A DNA stretch of 8,930 nucleotides from Treponema sp. GTDB lineage: Bacteria > Spirochaetota > Spirochaetia > Treponematales > Breznakiellaceae. Below the pieces are notes generated by a model. That model was not told where the DNA came from. It saw only the letters and a program-made list of their open reading frames with translations, and did no database searches. The position numbers were made by a program, and so were the translations under genes. This document shows, piece after piece, positions 1 through 7,375 of this stretch (the first letter of the stretch is position 1; the number at the start of each line of letters is the position of its first letter). The stretch spans positions 1 through 8,930 of the forward strand of contig JAIRMT010000091.1 of assembly GCA_031258505.1 (NCBI GenBank). Reading direction: 5' to 3'.

Positions 1-223
1 CAGCGTCTAACCTACCCGTACTTCAGCGTCTAACCTACCCGTACTTCAGCGCCTAACCTACCCGTACTTCAGCGCCTTATCTACCCGTACTTCAGCGTCT
101 AACCTCCTTTACGCAGCATCAAACCTCCTTTACGCAGCATCAAACCTCCTTTACGCAGCATCAAACCTACCTTGCACCAGCGCCTGACCTACCCGTACCT
201 TTAGCGCTTGACCTACCGTACGG
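1..223. repeat. Decayed 21-25 bp tandem repeat array, open at left edge
   Basis: Ten head-to-tail units are visible. Units 1-4 start at 1, 24, 47 and 70 and are exactly 23 bp; they begin CAGCGTCTAACC and end CCCGTACTT. Units 5-7 (from 93, 114 and 135) shrink to 21 bp, with CTCCTTTACG replacing the end. Units 8-10 (156-223) are 22, 25 and 21 bp and more diverged. The array continues beyond the window, so its copy number is unknown. Its right end abuts the truncated transposase. There are no unique spacers between units, so this is not a CRISPR array. On the minus strand each 23-bp unit contains GCGCTGAAGTACGGG. Confidence 0.93.
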
Positions 224-454
224 CAGCGCCGTGACCCCAAACACGGTTTCCAGGTTGTTCCTCCCGTGTTGTTCCTTCATCCGGCGCTGGTAATCTAGCA
301 TCGACTGGCGCTGAAAGAAAAATACGCCGAAGGCGCTTTTCACGACATCGGCGATGTTGCAGCGTTCATTGTGTCTAGGTCGCCTGGAATCAGGCATTTG
401 TTCGCACTCCCGGCTAAACGTCTCTATGAGTCTCTTAAAGATTCCCTGTCCCAT
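167..454 (-). pseudogene. N-terminal remnant of a DDE-type transposase, truncated by the tandem array
   Basis: The first ~76 residues look like the N-terminus of transposases whose opening region has the pattern P-D-x-R-R-x-x-H-N followed by a hydrophobic stretch and Q-R-x-S-x-L-D-Y-Q-R-R-M, then N-N-L-x-x-x-F-G-V. Here these read MPDSRRPRHN, FGVFFFQRQSMLDYQRRM and RNNLETVFGVTALP. From about residue 77 the frame runs into the 21-25 bp array and yields only the low-complexity tail GRSSAKGTGRSGAGAR before a stop at 167. The whole catalytic DDE core is missing, so the product cannot transpose. The start at 454 is supported by TGAGGC just upstream. The exact IS family is uncertain; I favour an ISNCY-like group, from memory only. 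Confidence 0.75.
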
Positions 455-464
455 GCCTCAGTTT

Positions 465-510
465 AGCATGACATTTCGATACTTTGAATTGCTGTTGCTG
501 GACAGTAAGG
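465..510 (+). repeat. Short dispersed repeat, copy 1 (inverted copy at 8319-8364)
   Basis: Positions 478-494 read GATACTTTGAATTGCTG, identical over 17 bp to the minus strand of 8352-8336. The similarity extends on both sides with small gaps: AGC-TGACA before the 17-mer and CTG, GACA and TAAG after it. The copy lies just upstream of the transposase remnant start, where an IS end would be expected. It may be that IS end, or a fragment of the 54-residue ORF at 8320-8484, whose last codons contain the other copy. Confidence 0.6.
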
Positions 511-517
511 GTTACTG
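503..517. other. Small perfect inverted repeat
   Basis: CAGTAA and TTACTG are separated by GGG, giving a 6-bp stem with a 3-nt loop. It lies between the divergent starts of the transposase remnant (454) and the Uma2 pseudogene (528). It has no T-tract, so it is not a convincing terminator. It could be part of an IS end or an operator; nothing in the sequence decides this. Confidence 0.4.
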
Positions 518-527
518 CCGGGTTAAA

Positions 528-792
528 ATGAGCATAGCCTTGCGTTACCACTTGATCAATTTAAGGCCCACGCTTAAACAAGAACAAGCTGTGAGTTCGT
601 ATGAGGAATAGCGTACAACTGAGGAACGTGTTGAGGTTATTGATGGCGTGGCGTACGCAACGAGATCTCCCAATTCGAGCGGCGTATGCCCAGCTTCTAA
701 GCCAGTTGCGCGGCAAACCCTGTCATCCCTATAAAGCGCCGTTTGATGTGCGCTTGCCAGCCAAAGTTGAGTACCCACACGACTATCCTTAG
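528..792 (+). pseudogene. Uma2-family (DUF820) endonuclease-like pseudogene
   Basis: Two frames together carry the N-terminal signature of Uma2/DUF820 proteins, a PD-(D/E)XK nuclease-fold family. From the ATG at 528 one frame reads MSIALR, then KQEQAVSSYEE, a TAG stop at 609-611 where tyrosine or another residue is expected, and then RTTEERVEVIDGVAYATRSP. Family members typically read SYEEY, then E-R-x-E-x-I-D-G-x-x-Y-x-M-x-x-P. Between about 671 and 690 the homology moves to another frame and continues as QLLSQLRGKPC and KAPFDVRLPAK, also typical of the family. It ends at a TAG at 790-792, before the catalytic core. There are thus three lesions: nonsense, frameshift and 3' truncation. The pseudogene ends 4 bp from the convergent stop of the next gene. 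Confidence 0.8.
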
Positions 793-796
793 CAAG

Positions 797-2329
797 CTAT
801 TCTTCAGCAGGCTCGATAAACAGCTTCAGTATACGAACAAAGTTGTATATCTGCTTATGGGCCGCGCCGATACGCTGGATAATGGGTATTTTTGAGGCGC
901 TTTCTATTTCTTTCCAGTTGATGATGTACTCGTGTGGGATTTTCTCGTGGTCATTATATAAGTTCTTTAACTGGATTCCCAGCGCAATCAGTTCCTTTGC
1001 CGCTGACACGCTCAGTTTACGGGCAGTTTCGTTAACCGTGCTGAGAAGGATACTCAGCGAGCGAGCCTGTCCCTTGTCGCGATCAGCCCTGAGCAAATAG
1101 TTCTTCATGCGGGAAGTAGTTTCCTTATCATCCGCAAGATCATCATCAAACGCAAGGAGCTTCTCGCTTATGCTCATGAGCGCAAGGAACGCATCAGACA
1201 GAGGCTTTGCCAGACTCTGCGAGGTCCATTGCCCCCGGATGAGGAAGAGATCACAGAGTTCTCGTACCTCTTTTTTGTAATAGTCAATAAGGAAGACTTT
1301 TAGGTAGTTTATCTCTTTGGTATAGAGGAAAGAACCCATATTTTTCTTTTTGTAAATTTCGCTACAGCCTTCGGTGTAATACTTCATGCGCTCACCGGGC
1401 AAGTTCCCGAATACAGCGCGCGCCAGTTCATCAATCCTGGCATTCCGCTTCAAGTTGATAATCCTGTCGATAGATTCTTCGGCCTCGGCTTGTACCATCT
1501 CAAGGTAAGTCTTGGCGATGTGTTCGTTTGGAAAGTCTGGCTTTGACTGCCATACAGGATTTTTTTCAACAAAGCGAATGATGAGGAGTATGATGCTTGA
1601 GCGCTGTACTGCATGAAGCATAGCCAAAAGCTTGTTCCAGTGGCCTTGATCAATTATGTCAACGTCATTTCTGGAAGCTTTCAGTATTTTGAACAGCGTA
1701 GTCCAACCCTCACTCTGATCAAGCGGATAGGCGACTTCCAGAAAATCCTTGAGCGCCTCAATCAGGACACTGGCTTTGACCTGCCCGAATTTGGGCTGAT
1801 AGTTCGGAAGCTGCGCAGTGAAGTTTTTGTCAAAATGCTTCAAAATATGAAAGAAATCAAACGTGGCAAAAGCAGCAAGGGTGAGCAAGAGGTTATAAGA
1901 GTGATCAATGGGGACAATACAGTTGTTGGAGAACACGGAGGAAAAACGCGCAAGATCGCTCTGTACCTGAGCCAAGAGCTTTTTATTGCCAATGATTTTG
2001 GCTCGCTCCTCAATAGAGGTCGAACTAAGCTGCTCCTGAAGCGTGATAAGCTCATTATCCATATGGTATTCGATGATGAGCTGTTTCATCCGTGTTGATT
2101 TAGCCACATTCTGCATAAGAATCTGTAGCGGAATCAGGGGCTTATACAAGTCGAAAAAAAATTTCCCCATGGGTGGTCCGAATTCTTCACTTTGCATTTT
2201 GAAGAATTTACGATATTCACTTTGCATAATATCTTTCCGCACAAGTTTCAAAAGCCTTCTTTTCTCTGCTTCAGTATCCTGAGTTTTACCGAACAGAGTC
2301 GCTATTTTTTCAAATAAAACTATTGCCAT
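797..2329 (-). CDS. Spirochaete hypothetical protein, DUF5312-like
   Basis: This 510-residue protein has no signal peptide and no clear membrane segment. It is mostly predicted helical, charged and cytoplasmic-looking. Its opening MAIVLFEKIATLFG and the following KRRLLKLVRKDIMQSEYRKFFK resemble a treponeme-restricted family that I believe is catalogued as DUF5312; its function is unknown. I chose the start at 2329 rather than the longer in-frame ATG at 2410. GGAG lies 5 nt upstream (2335-2338 on the opposite strand), and the longer form would overlap the start of the divergent QueG-like gene and add an unfamiliar 27-residue tail. The gene diverges from the QueG-like gene and runs tail-to-tail into the Uma2 pseudogene. 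There are few cysteines and no recognisable enzyme motif. Confidence 0.85.
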   Translation of the reverse strand: MAIVLFEKIATLFGKTQDTEAEKRRLLKLVRKDIMQSEYRKFFKMQSEEFGPPMGKFFFDLYKPLIPLQILMQNVAKSTRMKQLIIEYHMDNELITLQEQLSSTSIEERAKIIGNKKLLAQVQSDLARFSSVFSNNCIVPIDHSYNLLLTLAAFATFDFFHILKHFDKNFTAQLPNYQPKFGQVKASVLIEALKDFLEVAYPLDQSEGWTTLFKILKASRNDVDIIDQGHWNKLLAMLHAVQRSSIILLIIRFVEKNPVWQSKPDFPNEHIAKTYLEMVQAEAEESIDRIINLKRNARIDELARAVFGNLPGERMKYYTEGCSEIYKKKNMGSFLYTKEINYLKVFLIDYYKKEVRELCDLFLIRGQWTSQSLAKPLSDAFLALMSISEKLLAFDDDLADDKETTSRMKNYLLRADRDKGQARSLSILLSTVNETARKLSVSAAKELIALGIQLKNLYNDHEKIPHEYIINWKEIESASKIPIIQRIGAAHKQIYNFVRILKLFIEPAEE

Positions 2330-2366
2330 ACATACTCCGAAGATAGAATAATGGGGCGGTCGAGAA
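2330..2366. promoter_or_regulatory. 37-bp divergent intergenic region
   Basis: It separates the starts of the DUF5312-like and QueG-like genes. On the minus side it holds GGAG at 2338-2335, well placed for the start at 2329. On the plus side TAGAAT at 2344-2349 resembles a -10 box, but no well-spaced -35 is seen. With so little room, promoters must overlap the opposite gene or yield very short leaders. No operator palindrome is evident. Confidence 0.35.
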
Positions 2367-3254
2367 ATGTCAATTTTAGAGGACGATGAAATATACGGCA
2401 TCCTTATCAACGATGCGGGTTTTACGCAGGCGCGGGTATACGCGCCTTTGGATCCAACATTGGATGGGCAGGGTTCCTCGGCTATGCTGCTTACTACGCT
2501 TTCTTACGGCAACCAGCAGGAAGAACCTGCGGCTATTCCAGCATACGCGGCGCTTATCGCGCCATTTGCGAGGCGGAACTACTATCGCGAGGCAGTGAAA
2601 CGCCTGCAAGAACTCGCTAAACAGCTCAGGGCGCGGTTTGGCGGGATCAGGTCTGATTTCAGGATATTCTGCAACTCACGGGCGATACCGGAAAGGCGAT
2701 TCGCCATTGCCGCTGGCTTGGGTGATCTGGGACGGAACGGCCTGCTCATCACCGATGAGGCTGGTTCCCTCTGCGTTATCGCCGCCATGACCCTGCCCTA
2801 CGCGCCTAAAGCCGATACCCATGCTGATAAGGCGCTTGCCAACGATTTTCCGCGCTGCGCTGCCTGCGACCCAAAGCGCCCGCCCTGTATGGCCGCGTGT
2901 CCCACCGGCGCTTTACGCGGGGACGGCACGCTCGACCGCGCCCGCTGTATCCAGTGGTACGCTTCCGGTAACGAAGAAACAGTTCCTCCTGATGTGGCGC
3001 GGGTTTGGGGACAACGGCTCTACGGCTGCACGCTCTGTCAGGACGCCTGTATACATAACCGGCGTCCTATTCAGGGTGTTTTGTCTGAGCTTGGCGTGTT
3101 ACCCGCCTATCTTGATGCGAGGGAACTGCTTTCCATGAGCGATGAGGCAATTAAGGCGCGTTTTAAGGGTACGGCGCTCGGTTTGTCATGGCTGGGCCCA
3201 AAAGCAATACGGCGGAACGCAAGTCTCGCGCTCCGCCATACTGGTTTTTGTTAA
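2367..3254 (+). CDS. QueG-like (epoxyqueuosine reductase family) double [4Fe-4S] protein, divergent
   Basis: This 295-residue protein belongs to the QueG/COG1600 family. Typical members reduce epoxyqueuosine to queuosine in tRNA using cobalamin and two [4Fe-4S] clusters. Family landmarks in order are AGFTQARVYAP near residue 17, a helix ARRNYYREAVKRL near 69, ERRFAIAAGLGDLGRNGLLI at 109-128, cluster 1 cysteines C164, C167, C174 and C178-P, cluster 2 cysteines C194, C221, C224 and C228, and the tail IRRNASLAL. Several points are odd. The first cluster is CX2CX6CX3CP rather than the usual CX2CX2CX3CP. The conserved aspartate before A-P-x-x-E-R is Asn103 (FCNSRAIPER). The usual DYH motif reads NYY. 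The proline after the last cysteine is Ile229. The C-terminal HEAT-like domain of long QueGs is absent. It may be a true short QueG or a paralogue with another substrate, so I give no gene symbol. Confidence 0.85.
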   Translation: MSILEDDEIYGILINDAGFTQARVYAPLDPTLDGQGSSAMLLTTLSYGNQQEEPAAIPAYAALIAPFARRNYYREAVKRLQELAKQLRARFGGIRSDFRIFCNSRAIPERRFAIAAGLGDLGRNGLLITDEAGSLCVIAAMTLPYAPKADTHADKALANDFPRCAACDPKRPPCMAACPTGALRGDGTLDRARCIQWYASGNEETVPPDVARVWGQRLYGCTLCQDACIHNRRPIQGVLSELGVLPAYLDARELLSMSDEAIKARFKGTALGLSWLGPKAIRRNASLALRHTGFC

Positions 3255-6200
3255 AGCTGCCTCAAAGCAACATCCGCTTCTTTGGGGTCTCCAGGGGAGA
3301 TATTGCCATGTACCTTTTCAGACAGAGTCGTGATCTGGGCTGTGTCTTCTTCTTGAAGCTCATCGGCGTTTTTGAAAAGAAAGACCACGCCACCGCCACC
3401 CTTGAGCGCCCGATTAGCGGTAATCGCTATATTCATTTCGCCAACAATCGTACCATAGGTTGCCGCGCCGCCTCCATAGTCCGCTATATTCCCCGACAAA
3501 AGCGCCTTATCGCTCAGGGTTATCCTACTAGTCTTATCCAGACCCAGTATCCCGCCGCCAAAATTATCAGCGCCGCTTGCCCGGTTTGCGGTAATCTTCG
3601 CGTTCTCCCGCAACGAGAGCGCGCTGTTAGCAGAGATAGCCACACCGCCGCCAAAGCGCGCGGTGTTATCCGAAATGCGCGTATTTCCCAATAAGCTCAT
3701 TTCACCAATGATATATACTCCGCCGCCAAAGTTTGCGGCAGTATTTCCTGAAATCAACGCCATGTCCCGCATGGTAAACGAGGGAGTCTCCTGACTCACG
3801 CGATTCATAAAGACGCCGCCGCCATAACCAAGCGCTGTGTTATCCGAGATAAGCGCGTTTTCCTGCATAGTGAACACGCCTTGATCGATACAAACGCCGC
3901 CGCCACTGGCATCTGACTTGTTGCCAGAAATTTTGGCGCTTCCCTGCATGGTAAACACTCCGTCCCTGATGTGAACGCCGCCGCCATTGGCTTGCGTCGA
4001 ATTCCGCGCAATAAGCGCGTTATCAGTCATGGTGAAGGTTCCCTTTGCAACACACACCGCGCTGCTTGAGGTCTTGATGTTTGAAATGCTGGCGTCATCG
4101 CACATAATCAGGGTGGCGTCGTTTTCAAGCGCCACACCAACTGTAATCGTGCCCGGTGTGCCGAGAATCCGGGTTTTGGTTCCCAGTGTAAGGCTCGCCT
4201 CCTTGCCTCGTATCCTGAATGCGCCCCCTGCGCCAGCGGAAACCGTGATATGCTCAACCCGTATCTTTGACTGGCCGGAAATATCGAACACTGGTTCTGT
4301 GGCCGAGCCGTTAAACACGGCCTTCTCCGCCTCTGACGCCTGGGCTTTTCCTGTGATGAGTACCTCAAGTTTGCCCATATCTTCAATCCGCGTTGTTCCT
4401 TCCATCGGCCCAATCACGGTAATAACTTTCACATTGCTTTGCTTTGCCAACTCAAGGGCTTTTGCCAGTGTCCTGAGCGCCGAGTTTTCCCGCGTTCCTT
4501 CATTAGCGTCATTGCCTCTGGCGGACACATAGTAGCTTGACCCGCCAGAACCGGCTGTTGCCGCAGCGTCCGCCGCGTCAACAATACTCGTGTTTTCCTG
4601 CGCGCCTTCAATGGAACCGCCAAGTTGCTTAAAGGAACCTTTTAAGCCAACATACACCGCGTCGCCATAATCGCCGGTATTACCGGATATGGAACCATTG
4701 ATCATGACCGATGTACCGTCTTCCACATACACGCCAGCGCCATATTGAGCAATGTTATTAGCCACAACACCGGAGCCAGTCATTACAAAGGAACCGCCCG
4801 CCACATAGACAGCGCCGCCGATGGATTTGCTTGAGTTGCCGGTGATTCGGCCATTAACCAGTACAAAGGAACCGCCCTCTACATACACGCCGCCGCCAGC
4901 AGTCTCGGCTGTATTACCCGTGATAGTTCCACCCATCATGGTAAAACTGCCGCTCTCCAGCACCACGCCGCCGCCATAACCCACACGCTCATCAGACTCG
5001 TTAAGCATACTGGCGTTGTTCGAGATTTCTGAACCCTCAAGCATGGTGAATTTGCCATTCTCTATGTATACGCCGCCGCCACCGCCATAGGCGCTGGTAT
5101 TGTCCCTCACCCGCGCCCCAGGCCCAAGCGTAACCGTGGCATCCTGAATCACAAGCCCGCCATAAACTCCACCTGAAATCGTGATGTACTCAAAGCGTAT
5201 ATTGGAATTTCCGCTAATCGTAAGGGTGTTCCACCATTGGGAATCGGCTATCCCTCTATCGACTATCCGTCTCAGGAACGCGGTCTCTCCTACGTTTGAC
5301 TTCCCGCTTATGATTATTTCATCCGCGCCAGTGTTCTGAATCGTGAGTATGTCACCATCGGTCATTTCGAGTGTGCCGATGACCGTAACTTTCTTTATTG
5401 AAGACCCTGACGCCGCGCTAAGCGCCCGCGTTAGGGTCTTGAAAGATTCGGTCTCACTCAGCCCATTGTTCGCATCATTCCCACTTGCCCTTACATAGTA
5501 GGTGGTAGCGCCGGTGAGAATCGGGGACCGAGGCGCAATACTTGCGCTTTGCGGCGCTTGCGTTATCCCCAGCATTGAAGCAATTGGTTCAGATACTTCA
5601 GGACGTGGAATCTGTAACACGCTATTGGGGAGAATAAAGTCAGGGTCCGAGATATTGTCTCGATTCGCTCTATAAATCTCTGGCCACCGTGTTTCATCGC
5701 CATAGACACGCATTGCAATCATCCGCAGGTACTCGCCAGATTGAATCGTATGAGAATCATACCCAGCCAAACTCGCGGCTGGGGGAACGGTTGGGTTGAA
5801 CGCTCTCTCGTCCACAATGGCTGTAGCAATCAAACCGCCGCGATTACTGAAAGAACCAGCCTGAGCGATATACACCGCATCGCCGGAGTCCCCGATATTA
5901 CCGGAGATGTCTCCCCCGCTTATCTCAAAGGAACCTCCCGCCACATAGACGCCGCCGCCTCGTGAGCGTTTGCTTTGATTGCCGGAGATACTGCCTCCTC
6001 TCATAACAAAGGAGCCTGCCGCTATATAAACGCCACCGCCAACCCCGTGGGCGATATTACCAGCGATTCTGCTCCCTTCCATCATGGTAAAGGAACCACC
6101 GTCTAATTCCACACCCGCGCCATAGCCGCCCATGTTTTGATAAAGCTCGGAATACTCGTTATTCACGATTTCCGCGCCATGCTGCATGATAACTCTGCCG

Positions 6201-7375
6201 TTCTTGATCCGCAGACCACCGCCGCTATAGCTATTGTTGGCGGTAATCCGCGCGCCCGCGCCAAGCGTAACCGTAGCATCCTGTACCACAAGGCCGCCAT
6301 TATCAAAGTCGCGGATTGTGATCTGCTCAAAGCGGATATTTGAATTCCCCTGAACCGTAACGCTGCAGAACAAGTCCCAGGGCGTCAGTATAGCAGGCTC
6401 TGTCGTCTTTCCAGTTATGATTATCTCAGCACCGCCAGTGTCCTTGATAATGTCCCGCTTGCTGTTTATTTCGAGTCGCCCAACAACCGTTATCGTCTTA
6501 ATCGAACCGCTTGAGGCTGCCTGAACAGCCTGCGCCAGGGTTTTGAAGGCCGTGTCTTCAGTCAACCCGATATTTGCGTCATTCCCACTGGCTTTGACAT
6601 AGTAGGTGTTGGAACTCGGCATAACTTGCGTTACTGCCGCCAGGCTCTGCCCGCTTTGCCCGCTCTGCCCGCTCTGCCCGCTGTACGGGTCAGTCAAACT
6701 AGCAAGCGATTGCTGGCTTTCGGAAACGGGGAGCCGCAGTACCATATTGGGAAGAATAAAGTCAGGATTCTGGATTATGTCCTGATTCAAGACATAGATG
6801 TCGCGCCACCGCGACGCAGCGCCGTAGAGCCGATCCGCGATTCCCCGCAGAGAATCCCCGGTCTTAACCACATAGGTACTTTCAGCGACACCGCTCAGTA
6901 CCACCAGATCGGCATACTGCTGATCAAGCGCGTCATAGAGCGAGTCAATGGCGTTGATGTCGTTTCGTATCCCATCAAGCGAAATTTGCGCCTTTTGATT
7001 GAGCGTTAAAAAACGCTGGTGCAGTTCCTGCACTTCGTACCTGTTTTGATACGAACTGAGCCGCTCGTCTTTCTGACTCATCTCAGAGAGCTTCGCCAGC
7101 ACATTCTGATACGCCGTATCATCGCACTCAACAATGATGTCCCGCATAGCGTCAATGACCGTCGCTGCCTCATCTGGCTTGCTTATGATCCGGTTGCGGA
7201 TAGCGCGTAACTGATAGAGCAGGGTGTTCGGCAGATAGCGCTCATACAGAGTGAAGCCGCCGGTTAAATTTTTCGTGATATCGTCAACAGAGGTCTGAGA
7301 GACAACATGACCCGCGACAAGCAGCATAATAAACAGGAACAAAGTTCCCGAAAGAAAGCGTCTGTTAGTTTTCAT
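3251..7375 (-). CDS. Large secreted LysM / right-handed beta-helix repeat protein
   Basis: The product has 1374 residues. Residues 1-26 form a signal peptide (KTNRR, a hydrophobic core, cleavage near VVSQ). Residues ~30-160 are helical. LysM domains lie at 167-216 (YVVKTGDSL...NPDFILPNMVLRLP) and 542-590 (HTIQSGEYL...DPDFILPNSVLQIP); LysM binds peptidoglycan glycans. Three beta-helix blocks each start with Y-Y-V-x-A-x-G-N-D-A-N: 257-~520, 625-~925 and 947-1374. They are built of short coils such as GGGVY-x(4)-GSF-x-M-x-GG-x-I-x-GN, similar to Chlamydia Pmp and pectate-lyase-fold repeats. No catalytic lyase residues, autotransporter barrel or C-terminal anchor are seen, so it is probably a periplasmic or surface scaffold or adhesin. 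Its start overlaps the upstream lipoprotein gene by 11 bp, implying translational coupling. Its stop shares TTAA with the convergent QueG-like stop. Confidence 0.92.
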   Translation of the reverse strand: MKTNRRFLSGTLFLFIMLLVAGHVVSQTSVDDITKNLTGGFTLYERYLPNTLLYQLRAIRNRIISKPDEAATVIDAMRDIIVECDDTAYQNVLAKLSEMSQKDERLSSYQNRYEVQELHQRFLTLNQKAQISLDGIRNDINAIDSLYDALDQQYADLVVLSGVAESTYVVKTGDSLRGIADRLYGAASRWRDIYVLNQDIIQNPDFILPNMVLRLPVSESQQSLASLTDPYSGQSGQSGQSGQSLAAVTQVMPSSNTYYVKASGNDANIGLTEDTAFKTLAQAVQAASSGSIKTITVVGRLEINSKRDIIKDTGGAEIIITGKTTEPAILTPWDLFCSVTVQGNSNIRFEQITIRDFDNGGLVVQDATVTLGAGARITANNSYSGGGLRIKNGRVIMQHGAEIVNNEYSELYQNMGGYGAGVELDGGSFTMMEGSRIAGNIAHGVGGGVYIAAGSFVMRGGSISGNQSKRSRGGGVYVAGGSFEISGGDISGNIGDSGDAVYIAQAGSFSNRGGLIATAIVDERAFNPTVPPAASLAGYDSHTIQSGEYLRMIAMRVYGDETRWPEIYRANRDNISDPDFILPNSVLQIPRPEVSEPIASMLGITQAPQSASIAPRSPILTGATTYYVRASGNDANNGLSETESFKTLTRALSAASGSSIKKVTVIGTLEMTDGDILTIQNTGADEIIISGKSNVGETAFLRRIVDRGIADSQWWNTLTISGNSNIRFEYITISGGVYGGLVIQDATVTLGPGARVRDNTSAYGGGGGVYIENGKFTMLEGSEISNNASMLNESDERVGYGGGVVLESGSFTMMGGTITGNTAETAGGGVYVEGGSFVLVNGRITGNSSKSIGGAVYVAGGSFVMTGSGVVANNIAQYGAGVYVEDGTSVMINGSISGNTGDYGDAVYVGLKGSFKQLGGSIEGAQENTSIVDAADAAATAGSGGSSYYVSARGNDANEGTRENSALRTLAKALELAKQSNVKVITVIGPMEGTTRIEDMGKLEVLITGKAQASEAEKAVFNGSATEPVFDISGQSKIRVEHITVSAGAGGAFRIRGKEASLTLGTKTRILGTPGTITVGVALENDATLIMCDDASISNIKTSSSAVCVAKGTFTMTDNALIARNSTQANGGGVHIRDGVFTMQGSAKISGNKSDASGGGVCIDQGVFTMQENALISDNTALGYGGGVFMNRVSQETPSFTMRDMALISGNTAANFGGGVYIIGEMSLLGNTRISDNTARFGGGVAISANSALSLRENAKITANRASGADNFGGGILGLDKTSRITLSDKALLSGNIADYGGGAATYGTIVGEMNIAITANRALKGGGGVVFLFKNADELQEEDTAQITTLSEKVHGNISPGDPKEADVALRQL
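4601..6877 (-). repeat. Internal duplication: two LysM plus beta-helix modules
   Basis: Residues 167-520 (6877-5816) and 542-925 (5752-4601) of the large protein share the same domain order: LysM, linker, YYV-x-A-SGNDAN opening, VVGRLE or VIGTLE strand, GNSNIRFE, GGLVVQDATVTLG or GGLVIQDATVTLG, then GGGVY coils, ending in GDSGDAVYI or GDYGDAVYV. The similarity is also visible in the DNA: GAATAAAGTCAGG occurs at the end of both LysM coding stretches, and TTCCCACT followed by ACATAGTAGGT at both beta-helix openings. The third module (947-1374) repeats the beta-helix but has no LysM. This points to whole-module duplication followed by divergence. Confidence 0.8.
6644..6682. repeat. 9-bp microrepeat encoding an (SGQ)4 linker
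   Basis: Four tandem copies of GCTCTGCCC (one reads GCTTTGCCC) are followed by a partial GCT. On the coding (minus) strand they give S-G-Q four times at residues 232-243 of the large protein, between the first LysM and the first beta-helix. The unit is a multiple of three, so copy-number change would alter linker length without a frameshift. Confidence 0.9.

Noticed and set aside
601..792. Independent 63-codon gene
   Set aside because: Only its second half is protein-like and matches Uma2; the first half is out of frame with the homology, so it is part of the pseudogene.
2330..2410. Longer start of the DUF5312-like gene
   Set aside because: The 27 extra residues would overlap the QueG-like start and have no family resemblance, whereas the start at 2329 has GGAG at 5 nt.
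3188..3694. 168-codon plus-strand ORF
   Set aside because: It overlaps the end of the QueG-like gene and lies antisense to the beta-helix coding region; its composition reflects the opposite strand's glycine-rich repeats and it has no recognisable motif.
3987..4532. 181-codon plus-strand ORF
   Set aside because: It is fully antisense to the third beta-helix block, whose repeat periodicity clearly supports the minus-strand frame.
3251..7375. Pectate lyase or autotransporter
   Set aside because: The beta-helix coils lack visible lyase catalytic motifs and there is no C-terminal barrel domain.
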